From contig NZ_BMVF01000025.1 in the NCBI RefSeq assembly GCF_014650575.1, positions 37,968 to 101,967 of the forward strand: a stretch of DNA of 64,000 nucleotides. The letters run 5' to 3'. Position 1 is the first letter of the stretch; each line of letters starts with the position of its first letter. Below are positions 25,659-35,350 of the stretch, piece by piece. The notes beneath the pieces are model-generated. The model was not told where the DNA came from. It saw nothing but the letters and a program-made list of their open reading frames with translations, and searched no databases. The position numbers were made by a program, and so were the translations under genes. The DNA comes from Streptomyces naganishii JCM 4654 (GTDB taxonomy: Bacteria; Actinomycetota; Actinomycetes; Streptomycetales; Streptomycetaceae).

Positions 25659-27509
25659 ATGTCGTGGGTGAAGGGCGCGCTTGCTGCTGGTTTTCGTCTG
25701 TGCGCTCTGGGAGTTTTCCTGCGGTGCCGTCGCCGTCGCCGTGGTGTCGGGTTTGTGTTGTGGGTGGTTGTGGGTGTTGTCCTTGCTGGGGTGGGCTGGG
25801 TTGTGGTCACCGGTTTGTGGGCTGGTGTGGAGGTGGCCGCGGTCCGGAGCGATTTGGGAACGTTGCGCAGTTCGTTGGCGGCGGCGCCTGGAAACCGGGG
25901 CGGGGGCCGCAGGGAAGTCGCTGAGGGTACGGTTCGTTCGGTGGCGGTCGGGGCGCACCGCGCGCACTGGCTGACGACAGGTCCGGCGTGGTACGTGGCA
26001 GCGCATCTGCCGGGGATCGGTGGTCCTTTTCGCAGTGTGCGCGGGACGGCCCAGGCCCTGGACCGGTTGTCGGGAGACGTGCTGCCGGTGGTGGTGCGGA
26101 CGGTGGGTCAGCTCACCGCCGGTGCCGGTGCCGGCCCGGTCGGTCTTTCCCGGCTGCGCAGTGCTTTTCCGGACCTGGAGCGCGCCGCACGTGAGGTGGC
26201 TGTGGCCCGGGCGGAGGTGGCCGGGCTGCCGCGGCGGACCTGGCTGCCTGCCGTGGACCGTGCTCGGAGTCGGTTTCTGGGCGGGCTGGACCGGATGGCG
26301 CCGGCCATGGACAACGTTGCTGCCGGTGCCCGTCTGCTGCCCGGGATGATGGGGGAGTACGGCCGGCGGCGTTATCTCCTGGTGTTCCAGAATCCCGCGG
26401 AGGCGCGTGGAACGGGTGGGATGCCCGGTGCTTATGCCGTGCTGACGGCTGACAAAGGCCGCCTGGCACTGCCGGAGTTCGGGCGGGACACCGATATGGC
26501 GACGGCCCGTCCGGGCATCGGTCTCGGTTCCGAGTTCGCTGCCATGTACGGGCCGTACGACTCGCTGGGCACCTGGCCCAATTCGAACATGAGCCCTCAT
26601 GTTCCCTACGCTGCGCGTATTTGGTCTGCGGCATGGCGTGCGAAGAGCGGGCAGAGCGTTGACGGCGTACTGTCGCTGGATCCGGGGGCGCTGGCCACAC
26701 TGCTGAAGGCTGTGGGGCCGGCACGCACCGCGGACGGTCTCCTCGTCACGGCCGGGAACGTGGTCGATCTGACCGAGCGGGCCAACTACGTCATGTATCG
26801 CGACCCCGTCAGGCGGAAGGCGTTCCTGTTGGATGTGGCCCGCGCTGCGGCCGGCCGGATGCTGGGCGCCGTGGGGGATGCCCGGCGGCGTCCCGCCTTG
26901 CTGCATGGCCTGTACGAAGTGCTGGCGGGCGGGCAGATGACCGCATGGAGTGCTCACGCGGAGGAGGAGAAGGAGCTGGCGGCTCGCCCGGTCGGTGGTT
27001 CGGTGCCGCAGGGGGCGGAGCCCTATGCGGCAGTGGTGGTCAACAACGCTGCGGGCACGAAGCTGGATTACTACCTTGACCGCTCGCTGGAGTGGTCCTC
27101 CGGTCGCTGTACTGCCGCCGGCCGTGAGGTCACCGCCAGGGTGACCCTGGCGAACCGGGCTCCCTCTGCGGGCCTTCCCGCCTACGTCACCGCCCGGCTG
27201 GACAAGCCTGCTCATGCGACCCGCGACGGCGACAACCGCCTCCTGGTCTCCTACTTCGCGACCGCATCGGCACGACTGGTTGAGGCGAGCATCGGCGGCA
27301 AGCGCGTCCTGGCGGCCCCGGGGACCGAGCGGGGACACCCGGTCTACACGCTCGACGTCGAAGTGCCCGCTGGTGAGAGCCGCACCGTGACGCTGCACTT
27401 GCTGGAGCCTGTGTCCGATCGGGCGCCTGCAGTGCTGCGTCAGCGACTGGCCCGCCCGATGCGGGTGATGGTGAGCCGCGGCGCGGGGTGCACGGGAGAC
27501 CGGGGGTAG
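25659..27509 (+). CDS. DUF4012 domain-containing membrane protein
   Basis: A 616-residue protein with one N-terminal membrane helix (FVLWVVVGVVLAGVGWVVVT, ~31-50) and a large outside domain matching DUF4012. Typical landmarks are RRRYLLVFQNPAEARGTGG (~233-251), YGPYDSLGTWPNSNMSP and VDGVLSLDPGALATLLKAVG, followed by late beta-rich YAAVVVNNAAGTKLDYYLDR. The family is widespread in actinobacterial and cyanobacterial glycan clusters; its activity is not established. It opens the plus-strand block asparagine synthase-ligase-methyltransferase. ATG 25659 is used. The start region shares the G/T skew of the upstream tract, so its codon use is unlike its later part. Confidence 0.88.
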   Translation: MSWVKGALAAGFRLCALGVFLRCRRRRRGVGFVLWVVVGVVLAGVGWVVVTGLWAGVEVAAVRSDLGTLRSSLAAAPGNRGGGRREVAEGTVRSVAVGAHRAHWLTTGPAWYVAAHLPGIGGPFRSVRGTAQALDRLSGDVLPVVVRTVGQLTAGAGAGPVGLSRLRSAFPDLERAAREVAVARAEVAGLPRRTWLPAVDRARSRFLGGLDRMAPAMDNVAAGARLLPGMMGEYGRRRYLLVFQNPAEARGTGGMPGAYAVLTADKGRLALPEFGRDTDMATARPGIGLGSEFAAMYGPYDSLGTWPNSNMSPHVPYAARIWSAAWRAKSGQSVDGVLSLDPGALATLLKAVGPARTADGLLVTAGNVVDLTERANYVMYRDPVRRKAFLLDVARAAAGRMLGAVGDARRRPALLHGLYEVLAGGQMTAWSAHAEEEKELAARPVGGSVPQGAEPYAAVVVNNAAGTKLDYYLDRSLEWSSGRCTAAGREVTARVTLANRAPSAGLPAYVTARLDKPAHATRDGDNRLLVSYFATASARLVEASIGGKRVLAAPGTERGHPVYTLDVEVPAGESRTVTLHLLEPVSDRAPAVLRQRLARPMRVMVSRGAGCTGDRG

Positions 27510-27703
27510 GGCGCACCGGGTGGGGTGAGGCGGTGCCGCTCAGCCGGCCTGCGCCGGCAGCGGTCACGGCGCCCCGGCCGCCCTCACCCGATAGCACCAT
27601 CGCCCTGCGGGTTGCCCGTTATAGGGCAGTTGCGCCGGTATGGTGCGTTCGCGGATGTGCTCGGTGGTTCCTTTTGCCCATCACACCTCAACAGGGAGAG
27701 CAG

Positions 27704-29617
27704 ATGTGCGGCGTAGCGGGCATGGTGTCGACGGCGTCGCCCGATCCGGCAGACCTCAGGAGCATGTGCGACCTCCTCGCCCATCGGGGTCCGGACGGTG
27801 AAGGCTTCTACATCGATGACCACGCCGCCCTCGGCATGCGGCGCTTGGCCGTCATCGACGTGGGTGGGGGCGACCAGCCGGTTTTCAATGAGGCCCGCAG
27901 TGTGGTTGCTGTTTTCAACGGGGAAATCTACAACTACCCGGATCTTCGCCGTGACCTGCTGAGCCGCGGCCACACCTTCCGTACGAACGGCGACAGCGAA
28001 TGCATCGTCCACCTGTATGAGGAATACGGTGAGGACCTGGTCCACCACCTGCGCGGGATGTTCGCCTTGGCCGTCTGGGACGCGGACACGGCACGGCTGC
28101 TGCTGGCCCGCGACCGCGTCGGCAAAAAGCCGCTGTACTACCGGGATGTTTCCGGCTCGCTGACCTTCGCCTCCGAGCTCAAGGCGCTGAACGCCGTCGC
28201 CCGCAGTCACCGCGAGGTCGACCCGGAGGCCCTTCACCACTACTTGACCTACCAGTACGTGCCGGCACCCTGGTCGATCCTCCGCGGCATCCGCAAACTG
28301 CCGCCCGGCTGCCTGCTTTCCTGGCAGCGCGGTCAGGTACAGGTACGGCGCTACTGGCGGCTGGACTTCTCTCCTGCCCCCGTCACGAGCGAGGAGGAGG
28401 CGGCTGAGCGTGCCCGGGAGCATCTGCTGGAGGCGACACGGATCCGCATGGTCTCGGAGCGGCCACTGGGAGCCTTCCTGTCCGGCGGCATCGACTCCTC
28501 CGCCGTCGTGGCAGCCATGGCGCGGGTCTCCGCAGAGCCCGTGAAGACGTTTGCCATCGGTTTCGACGACGCCCGTTTCGATGAGCGGTCGCACGCCCGT
28601 GTGGTGGCGCAGCGGTACGGAACCGATCACCACGAGTTCGTCGTTGACGCCGCCGCGTTGGACATCCTGCCCGCACTCGCCTGGCACTTCGACGAGCCGT
28701 TCGCCGATGCGTCCGCCATTCCCTCGTTCTATGTGGCACAGCTCAGCCGCCAGCAGGTGACGGTCGCGCTGAACGGTGACGGTGGTGACGAGTCCTTCGG
28801 CGGGTACACACGCTATGCCCGCCTGGCCCGCATGGAACGGTTCCGGGTCCACCGTGCCGCGCACCCGGCCCTCAGGTATGTGGGCCGGATGCTGCCCGCA
28901 TCCCGTTCAGAGCGCTGGCGCAGGGCCGGCATGGCCCTGACCATGCTGGGCGAGACGTCGCAGCGTCGATACGCCCGGATGATGTCCTACTTCACGCCGG
29001 AGCAGAAGCAGGCTCTCTACACGCCGTGGTTGCGCGAGGCGACGTCGGCAAGCGAGAGCTACGAGCTGCTGGAACAGGCCTTCCACGGATCGCGGGCCGC
29101 CAGCAGGATCAACCAGCTCATGGATGTCGACGTGAACAGCTACCTGCCAGGTGACCTCCTGGTCAAGGTGGACATCACCACCATGGCCAACTCCCTGGAG
29201 GGGCGGTCGCCGTTTTTGGACCATCACCTCATGGAGTGGGCGGCGCGCCTTCCCGCGGAGTTCAAGGTGCGGGGCACGACCACCAAGTACCTCCTGAAGA
29301 AAGCACTGGCGGACTGGCTCCCGCACGAAGTGCTGCACCGGCCCAAGCAGGGATTCGGTGTGCCGCTGGCGCACTGGCTGCGCACAGAGCTGAGGGACGT
29401 GGCCCGCGATGTGCTGACCGACCGGACCGCGCGGTGCCGGGGATTCTTCCGGCCCGAGGCGGTGCGGACCATGCTGGAAGAACACCAGGACGGCAAGGAC
29501 CATGCGCGCCAGCTGTGGGCGCTGATGCAGTTCGAGCTCTGGCACCGCAGATTCATCGACCAGCCGCAGTGGGGAGCGCCTGCGGCGTCCGCAGAGCCGC
29601 TGCGGCGTATCGGCTGA
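27704..29617 (+). CDS. asnB: Asparagine synthase (glutamine-hydrolysing), glycan-cluster type
   Basis: A 637-residue class-II glutamine amidotransferase. The mature N-terminus is Cys2 (MCGVAGMV), the glutaminase nucleophile. NGEIYN and HRGPDGEG follow, then the synthetase PP-loop SGGIDSS (260-266) and GDGGDESFGGY, with a full C-terminal domain to GFGVPLAHWLR. GGGAG-type GGGAGAG lies upstream of ATG 27704. Paralogues of this type occur in many exopolysaccharide clusters, where they may amidate uronic acids or other carboxylates rather than make free asparagine; that is inference from context. It follows the DUF4012 gene by 194 bp and precedes an O-antigen-ligase-like gene. Confidence 0.9.
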   Translation: MCGVAGMVSTASPDPADLRSMCDLLAHRGPDGEGFYIDDHAALGMRRLAVIDVGGGDQPVFNEARSVVAVFNGEIYNYPDLRRDLLSRGHTFRTNGDSECIVHLYEEYGEDLVHHLRGMFALAVWDADTARLLLARDRVGKKPLYYRDVSGSLTFASELKALNAVARSHREVDPEALHHYLTYQYVPAPWSILRGIRKLPPGCLLSWQRGQVQVRRYWRLDFSPAPVTSEEEAAERAREHLLEATRIRMVSERPLGAFLSGGIDSSAVVAAMARVSAEPVKTFAIGFDDARFDERSHARVVAQRYGTDHHEFVVDAAALDILPALAWHFDEPFADASAIPSFYVAQLSRQQVTVALNGDGGDESFGGYTRYARLARMERFRVHRAAHPALRYVGRMLPASRSERWRRAGMALTMLGETSQRRYARMMSYFTPEQKQALYTPWLREATSASESYELLEQAFHGSRAASRINQLMDVDVNSYLPGDLLVKVDITTMANSLEGRSPFLDHHLMEWAARLPAEFKVRGTTTKYLLKKALADWLPHEVLHRPKQGFGVPLAHWLRTELRDVARDVLTDRTARCRGFFRPEAVRTMLEEHQDGKDHARQLWALMQFELWHRRFIDQPQWGAPAASAEPLRRIG

Positions 29618-29725
29618 CCGGTGCGGAACGCCCAAGCGCCCTGCTCGCGCTCCCACACCGTGCCCACCCTCTCGACGGGGCGGTTCGATGCCTTCCTCGC
29701 CGACGGATCTGCGAAAGGACGCGTG

Positions 29726-31027
29726 ATGGCCACCGCCAGGTCGAACCCGAGTGCGCACCTGACCGCTGTGATCAGCCAGGTGGCGCTGCCGGCCGCGGCG
29801 CCGGCCGCCGTGTTCCTCGTGCTGTTCCATGGTGCTGTGGCCGCTGCGGCAGCGGCGGCCTTGTGCCTGGCCCTGGTGGTCTGGCCGCGACCGGACGTGG
29901 CCCAGCTGATTCTGCTCGGGCTGGTGCCCGCGATGGCCGCTGCCGGCGCCGGCGGTACGGCGCTGCCCGCGATGGTCTTCGGCGCTGTGGTGTTGTTCCT
30001 CTTCCGGGCCGCACTCAACGGTATCCGGCTGCGCGTGGATGTCTTTCTCATCCTGCTGTTGGTCTCCACCGTCACAGTGAGTTGTCTGCTGCCCCAGGAG
30101 ACGTTCCCCACCGAGCGGCCGTGGAAGGCGTGCGCTCTTCTTCTGACAGGCCTGGGCCTGCTGACCTGCGCCATCCTGGTGCCGCCGGATCCTCGGCGCA
30201 TCGCGCAGGTGGTGACGGCATCGGGCGCGGGCGTCGCGGTATACCTCCTCGCCCGGGGGGCGTACACCTCCGGCCGCTTGACGGGGCTGGGCCTCAACCC
30301 CAACTACGTCGGAGCGGGCTTGGCGCTCTTTGTCGTTGCCGGTGTGGGACTGGTCCGGTTCAGCCGTTCATGGTGGTGGCTCGTGCCGGCCGCGGTCTGT
30401 GCCTATGCGCTTGTGGAGACGCGGTCCCGGGGGGCATTCGTGATGGCTGCCGCAGGCCTGGCCTGCGTTCTGCTCGTCGGTCGCCCCCTGCGCCACAAAG
30501 TGCTGATCGCGTGCGCGCTCCTTGCCTCGGTGGCGCTGCTTCCGGGCAGCCTGGACTCGCTGGAAGGCAGCCTCACCGGCAGCAGGACGGCGACCGAGCT
30601 CACGGCGAACACGGAAGTGCGTAAGCAAGCCGCCCTGCTGGCCGTCCGCGTGGCGCTGGACCATCCGTTGCGCGGCATCGGGTATGCGATGTTCCCCGAC
30701 TACGCCCGGGCGTCTGCCTCCCTGGGCATTTACATCAACACCCACAACGACTATCTGAGGCTGGCCGCCGAGGCCGGACTGGTGACGCTGGCCGCCCTGG
30801 TCGTCCTCCTGTGGCTCGGCCTGGCCCGCCGGTACACGGGATATCACATCATCCTGCAGTCACTGTGCGTGGCGTACGCGGTCGGCCTGCTGTTCGCCAA
30901 CGCCCTTGCCGACCTTTTCATTTCCACTCCTTTCTGGGTTTCCCTGGGGTGCCTGCTGGCCCGAAGCGCCTACCGGAAGCCGGCCGCATCCCTGCCTTCC
31001 CCTCGTGAAAGAAGGAACGCTGAATGA
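29726..31027 (+). CDS. O-antigen ligase / Wzy-like polymerase
   Basis: A 433-residue polytopic membrane protein with about 11-12 hydrophobic segments. The Wzy_C/WaaL region shows GLGLNPNYVGAGLALFVVAG, ETRSRGAFVMAAAG and, after a long outside loop (DHPLRGIGYAMFPDYARA), the hallmark NTHNDYLRLAAEAGL histidine motif. Such proteins join lipid-linked glycan units at the outer face of the membrane. ATG 29726 is chosen because AAAGGA sits 7 bp before it; an in-frame start at 29621 lacks a site. The gene ends in an ATGA overlap with the methyltransferase. Together with the flippase at 31725 it supplies Wzx/Wzy-type assembly. Confidence 0.88.
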   Translation: MATARSNPSAHLTAVISQVALPAAAPAAVFLVLFHGAVAAAAAAALCLALVVWPRPDVAQLILLGLVPAMAAAGAGGTALPAMVFGAVVLFLFRAALNGIRLRVDVFLILLLVSTVTVSCLLPQETFPTERPWKACALLLTGLGLLTCAILVPPDPRRIAQVVTASGAGVAVYLLARGAYTSGRLTGLGLNPNYVGAGLALFVVAGVGLVRFSRSWWWLVPAAVCAYALVETRSRGAFVMAAAGLACVLLVGRPLRHKVLIACALLASVALLPGSLDSLEGSLTGSRTATELTANTEVRKQAALLAVRVALDHPLRGIGYAMFPDYARASASLGIYINTHNDYLRLAAEAGLVTLAALVVLLWLGLARRYTGYHIILQSLCVAYAVGLLFANALADLFISTPFWVSLGCLLARSAYRKPAASLPSPRERRNAE

Positions 31028-31869
31028 TCGACTGCAAGACCGAGATCAGCCAGGGCCGGCGGTTCGCCTTCGGCCAGAACTGGCTCCGGTTCGGGCAACT
31101 GATCGACGAGGAGCGTGTCGCCCGGGCCCGCAGATCGCTGGAAACGGCCCTGTCCACCACGGACCTGACCGGACGGACCTTCCTGGACATCGGCTGCGGC
31201 AGCGGGCTCTTCTCCCTGGCGGCCCAGCGGATGGGTGCGCAGGTACGGTCCTTCGACTACGACCCGGACTCGGTGAACGCCGCCGAGAAAGTGCGCCAGG
31301 AGTTCGCCCCGCACAGCGACTGGAGCATCTGCAGAGGTTCCATCCTCGACAGCGCGTTCGTGCAACAACTGGACCAGGCCGACATCGTCTACTCCTGGGG
31401 GGTCCTGCACCACACAGGTGCCCTGTGGACGGCGATGGAGGCGGCCTGCGGCCTGGTGGCCCCGCGCGGGACGCTGTACGTGTCGATCTACAACGACCAG
31501 GGAGCCGAGAGCCGGATCTGGACGTCGGTGAAGCGACGCTACAACACGTCCGGGCCCCTGGCGCGCCGCCTGCTGCTGACGGGCACCGTGCTCTATCTCG
31601 GCAGGCACTACCCGTTGCGCGCCGCCGTCAGGGTCGCCAACCGCCTCCAGGGCACCGCCGAGGAGACTGTCTCCCGGCCGCGGGGCATGTCACGTAGGCA
31701 TGACCTCGTGGACTGGGTGGGAGGCTACCCCTTCGAGGTCGCCTCGCCGGAAGAGGTCTTCTCCTTCTGCCGCCAGCGGGGTTTCGAACTGCGCCACCTG
31801 AAGACCTGTCGGGGAGGAATCGGCTGCAACGAGTTCGTGTTCGCCCATGGCTCTGCCGTCGGCGGGTGA
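31024..31869 (+). CDS. Class I SAM-dependent methyltransferase
   Basis: A 281-residue methyltransferase. The SAM-binding motif I is FLDIGCGSGLFSLAA (~58-72), with SFDYDPDSVNAAE as motif II and YSWGVLHHTG as the post-II signature. The second half is typical of sugar or lipid O-methyltransferases in glycan clusters. It is coupled to the ligase gene by ATGA. Its last ~48 codons overlap, tail to tail, the 3' end of the minus-strand flippase gene, an unusually long convergent overlap (31725-31869). The final residues CNEFVFAHGSAVGG are plausible, so I keep the full length. It probably decorates the cluster's glycan. Confidence 0.85.
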   Translation: MIDCKTEISQGRRFAFGQNWLRFGQLIDEERVARARRSLETALSTTDLTGRTFLDIGCGSGLFSLAAQRMGAQVRSFDYDPDSVNAAEKVRQEFAPHSDWSICRGSILDSAFVQQLDQADIVYSWGVLHHTGALWTAMEAACGLVAPRGTLYVSIYNDQGAESRIWTSVKRRYNTSGPLARRLLLTGTVLYLGRHYPLRAAVRVANRLQGTAEETVSRPRGMSRRHDLVDWVGGYPFEVASPEEVFSFCRQRGFELRHLKTCRGGIGCNEFVFAHGSAVGG

Positions 31870-33218
31870 CAACGTCCAGGCACTGGACGCGCAGCGCACC
31901 GGCCGGTCCGCAGGTCGTGGCACCGGCCGGTGTGGAGCGCACCGCAACGACGCTTCACCTCCACGCTGATCCGCCTTCCTTCGGCGCTGGTCGGAAGCAG
32001 CGATCTCCAACCGATGCCGCTCAGACGCACGAAGTAGGTCACCTGGAAGGCGACGAGCACCAAGTACGCCACAGTGGAGGCGACCGCGCAGCCGACCGGC
32101 CCCTGACGGGGAATCAGGACGCCGTTCAGGCCGACGTTCACCACCAGCGCGACCAGGGACGGCAGGACGACGACACGCGACGATCGCATGCGCAGCAGGA
32201 AACTGGACAACGGCCGGCCCGCTCCCAGTAGCAGGACGCCGGGAACCAGACAGGCCACGACCGTGGCCGCTTCGGCATACGCATGACCGTACACGGGGGT
32301 GATCAGAGCCGATACGGCGGCCACGGTCGTCACCGCCGACGCCATGCCCAGCAGGACCATGAAGCGGACAATCCGCGCCGTGACCAGAGCGGAGTCTGCG
32401 ACATCGGCGTCGAACTGCCGGGACAACGTCACTTGTGCGAACACGTCGACGGCCAGCCGGCTCAGTTCCGCCAAGGTGACCGCGAGGGTGTAGATCCCGA
32501 CGTCTCGCGGCCCGCCCAGGGCGTTGAGCAGGAAGACGTCCGATCTCAGGAGCAAGTACCCGGCCGCGGACCCGGGGTGGAATCGCAGTCCCCTGCCGCA
32601 CGTCGCCCGAGCCAGACTCAGGTCGAGCCGCCCGGCGGTGACTCCGCCCGCGGCGACGAGTACGGCCAGCGAGACCGCGAACGAGATCACCCAGACGATC
32701 ACCACCAGCCGGACGGTGAGCAATCCGGTCACCCCGAGCACGACCAGGCACAGACACTGGATGACCCCACTGGCCAGCATGGCCCACCCGGCCACCTGCG
32801 GACGGTCGCGCAGGACGGTGATGTTCGTCCCGTACAGCACGCTCATGCCCAAGGGGACAGCGCAGCAGGCCGTGACCAGGAGCCAGATGTCCGGGATGTT
32901 GCCGTGCCCCTGGAACGCCACCCCCACCCCGACCGCCAGGACGCCGGCCGCGGTGCCCACGGACATTCCCAGGGGAACGCTGTTCGCCTGGAGCGAGGAC
33001 CGTCGCCCCTTCTGCGCCCACATGGCTGTCTGCGCCTGTTCGACGGAGAGATGTCCCAGTGCCATGGCCGTCGTGGCGAAGGCGACGGCCATGTAGTACG
33101 TTCCGCGCCCTTCGACAGGCAAGGCCCGGGCCACGACGACGCTGGCGACAATGCCCATGGCGAGCGTGCCGGCGCGGGCCGCCAGCATCCACAGGAATCG
33201 CGGTTGGCGGTCAGTCAC
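31725..33218 (-). CDS. Polysaccharide flippase (Wzx/MATE-like)
   Basis: A 497-residue polytopic protein of the polysaccharide-transport family. Around 12 hydrophobic segments include LAARAGTLAMGIVASVVVAR at the N-terminus (the family's RxxxxGxxxxxxLAR-type start) and SAAGYLLLRSDVFLLNALGG in the middle. It should move lipid-linked repeat units across the membrane. The last ~70 residues are hydrophilic, Arg/Pro-rich and low in family resemblance, and they are the part that lies antisense to the methyltransferase 3' end. An ancestral stop may have been lost, extending the frame. The GTG start at 33218 follows GGAGG, with spacing a little long. Confidence 0.85.
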   Translation of the reverse strand: MTDRQPRFLWMLAARAGTLAMGIVASVVVARALPVEGRGTYYMAVAFATTAMALGHLSVEQAQTAMWAQKGRRSSLQANSVPLGMSVGTAAGVLAVGVGVAFQGHGNIPDIWLLVTACCAVPLGMSVLYGTNITVLRDRPQVAGWAMLASGVIQCLCLVVLGVTGLLTVRLVVIVWVISFAVSLAVLVAAGGVTAGRLDLSLARATCGRGLRFHPGSAAGYLLLRSDVFLLNALGGPRDVGIYTLAVTLAELSRLAVDVFAQVTLSRQFDADVADSALVTARIVRFMVLLGMASAVTTVAAVSALITPVYGHAYAEAATVVACLVPGVLLLGAGRPLSSFLLRMRSSRVVVLPSLVALVVNVGLNGVLIPRQGPVGCAVASTVAYLVLVAFQVTYFVRLSGIGWRSLLPTSAEGRRISVEVKRRCGALHTGRCHDLRTGRCAARPVPGRCHPPTAEPWANTNSLQPIPPRQVFRWRSSKPRWRQKEKTSSGEATSKG

Positions 33219-33266
33219 AGTGTCGGGAACCTCCGGGCGGCGATCAGTCCCGCGGGCTGCTCGAAA

Positions 33267-34505
33267 TCATGTGGCGTTGCGGTGCGCGTCACGGTTGCCG
33301 TCGTCATGTGGTTCGGCATGCCGGTCACACGCAGTCCGGTCCAGCAGCCGGCCGTAAAGTGTGAGGTACCGGTCCACCATGGTGTCGGCTGTGAGGTTCG
33401 CCAGGGCCCATTCGCGTGCCCTGCGCCCCAGCATGGCGGCATTTTCCCGGTTGCCGAGCATCTGACGAAGTCCGTCGGCGAGGGCCGGCGCGTCTGCAGG
33501 CGGCACGAGGACCCCCCGTCCCTGGAGGAGCTCTGGTGTGCCGCCCACCGCCGTGGCCACGATCGGACGGCCCACTGCCATGGCCTCCATGACGGCGTTG
33601 CTGGACCCCTCGAACAGTGACGGCAGTACCACCACGTCGGCCCGCGTCAGAAACCCCGATACGTCGGTGCGGGCACCGAGAAACCGGGTGTCGATGCCCC
33701 GTTGCACCGCCAGTTGCTGCAGCGCCGGGCGCTGCGGACCGTCGCCGACAAGGACGAGGGTGCAGGGGGCCCCGGTCTCCTGCAGTTCCGCGCAGGCTTC
33801 GAGGAGGTACCGGTGTCCTTTGTGGGTGGCCAGGTTGGCCACGCACAGCACCACGGGCAGCGACGTGAGGACGTCGGCTGGTGCGACGGTCTGGAACTCC
33901 CTCGGTGCCATCCCATTGGGGATGACAGCGATCTTCTGTGCCGGTACGCCCTCATCGCGCTGAACCTCGTCGGCGATCGCAGTCGCATTCGCGACCAGGA
34001 AGTCCGTCCATCGGGTAGCGACCTTCTCCAGCGCCAGTGCCGTGCGGTTTCCCCTCTTGAAGAAACCCAGGCTCCGGCGCCCCGCAATCAGCACCGGCAC
34101 GCGTGCCATGCGTGCGGCGGGAGCCGCCAGCACGTAGGCGTGGAACAGAAAAGCTTGGAGCACTTGCGGTCTTTCCCTGCGGAGGAAGGACACCAAGCGT
34201 ACGAAGGCCCGGACGTTACCGACGGCCGACCTCAACCCCAGGGAGCGGCGTTGGAAACCGAGCCTGACCACCGATACACCCGATTCCCGGAGTTCCTCTT
34301 CCCGCGGGCCCGTATCGAACAGCACCAGCAAATGGGTGCGGATGCCCCGCCCGCTCAATCCCCGGGCGAGCAGGACGAGTTGTTTCTCCGCACCCCCGAG
34401 ACCCAGCTGGCCGATCAGCAGGCATACGCGAGAGGGAATGTGATCCTGCCCGGCACACGGAGCGCCCGGTTTCCGGTGCGCTGGCGCATCGTCAGTCAAA
34501 GGCAT
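33267..34505 (-). CDS. Glycosyltransferase family 4
   Basis: A ~412-residue GT-B retaining glycosyltransferase. The N-terminal acceptor domain begins RVCLLIGQLGLGGAEKQLVL. The donor domain has VVLCVANLATHKGHRYLLEA and LVGDGPQR, and the nucleotide-sugar EX7E-type region is PSLFEGSSNAVMEAMAVGRP. It adds a sugar to the lipid-linked intermediate in the cytoplasm. ATG 34505 is used; a GTG three codons upstream is possible. It is followed by the flippase after ~48 bp on the same strand. The ~25 C-terminal residues after RLLDR are charged and low in family likeness. Confidence 0.88.
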   Translation of the reverse strand: MPLTDDAPAHRKPGAPCAGQDHIPSRVCLLIGQLGLGGAEKQLVLLARGLSGRGIRTHLLVLFDTGPREEELRESGVSVVRLGFQRRSLGLRSAVGNVRAFVRLVSFLRRERPQVLQAFLFHAYVLAAPAARMARVPVLIAGRRSLGFFKRGNRTALALEKVATRWTDFLVANATAIADEVQRDEGVPAQKIAVIPNGMAPREFQTVAPADVLTSLPVVLCVANLATHKGHRYLLEACAELQETGAPCTLVLVGDGPQRPALQQLAVQRGIDTRFLGARTDVSGFLTRADVVVLPSLFEGSSNAVMEAMAVGRPIVATAVGGTPELLQGRGVLVPPADAPALADGLRQMLGNRENAAMLGRRAREWALANLTADTMVDRYLTLYGRLLDRTACDRHAEPHDDGNRDAHRNAT

Positions 34506-34681
34506 GTGCGGCACAACCCATTTTACGAGGATCCTGGATGTCGTGACATATCCTATGCTTCACGCTGAACACAGAGCCCGTTTTTTGGCGGACCTATCTC
34601 CGCGTGTCCGAGCGGAGCGACTTCCTGCGCAAAGACGTGTGCCGCCGCCTCCCAGAACCAGACAACGGAAGGAACGCCGAA

Positions 34682-35200
34682 ATGAAGAATCGACTCTGCG
34701 TATGGGGTGTCCGCTGCTTCTACAAGTTGATCGCGCAGCGGCTGCACTGGCGCCTTCCGGGCGCCCGGACCATTCGGGGCTGGTGCGCACACACGATCTG
34801 CGCAGACGTACAACTGCCGGTCACGATCAATGCCCGTGTGGGTCTTCCCCGGTCCTTGCGCATGGGCAGTTACGCCGGCATCGGCCAAGGAACCCAGTTC
34901 CTGGGACTGGGCTGCGTGTCCCTCGGCGCTCACCTGACCATGGGCCCCGACTGTCTCTTCATCACAGGCGACCATCCCGTACCCAGATCCGGAGGGAACT
35001 TCCGGGACCATGCCCCGGTGCATGCGGACATCGTCGTGGAAGAAGACGTCTTCCTCGGCGCGCGGGTCACCGTCTTGCCGGGGGTGACCATCGGCCGGGG
35101 TGCTGCTGTCGGGGCTGGAAGCGTAGTGACGAAAGACGTTCCGGCCGAGGTGGTCGTGGCGGGAAATCCGGCCCGGGTAATCCGAGCTCGCACGAAGTGA
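34682..35200 (+). CDS. Left-handed beta-helix acetyltransferase
   Basis: A 172-residue hexapeptide-repeat O-acetyltransferase (LbH/ WcaF-NodL-like). The repeats run as ADVQLPVTINARVGLPRSLR and MGSYAGIGQGTQFLGLGCVS. The catalytic-loop region is FITGDHPVPRSGG, containing the expected histidine, and the helix ends VEEDVFLGARVTVLPGVTIG with GAAVGAGSVVTKDVPAEVVV. GGAAGGAA precedes ATG 34682; an upstream in-frame ATG at 34604 was rejected. It probably O- or N-acetylates a sugar of the cluster's glycan. A strong hairpin 76 bp after the stop separates it from the converging WecA-type gene. Confidence 0.87.
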   Translation: MKNRLCVWGVRCFYKLIAQRLHWRLPGARTIRGWCAHTICADVQLPVTINARVGLPRSLRMGSYAGIGQGTQFLGLGCVSLGAHLTMGPDCLFITGDHPVPRSGGNFRDHAPVHADIVVEEDVFLGARVTVLPGVTIGRGAAVGAGSVVTKDVPAEVVVAGNPARVIRARTK

Positions 35201-35276
35201 GCAGACGCTCCTGGCTCACGGCGCAAGGAGGCGCCCTGACCTCACTGCCGGCCGGCCGCTGATGGCCCGGTCCGCT

Positions 35277-35311
35277 GCCCTGTTCCCGGCATCCGGGGCA
35301 GGGAACAGGGC
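35277..35311. terminator. Bidirectional hairpin between convergent genes
   Basis: Perfect 11-bp arms (35277-35287 and 35301-35311) enclose a 13-base loop between the acetyltransferase (plus) and the WecA-type gene (minus), so it can serve both. Confidence 0.75.
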
Positions 35312-35350
35312 GGCGGGGGAGCCGAAAGTCCCCACTCCCGGCACGCAGCG

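Noticed and set aside
24860..27398. Long minus-strand frames rich in Pro/Thr/His opposite the G/T tract and DUF4012 gene
   Set aside because: They are translations of the C/A-rich complementary strand; no start signals or domains.
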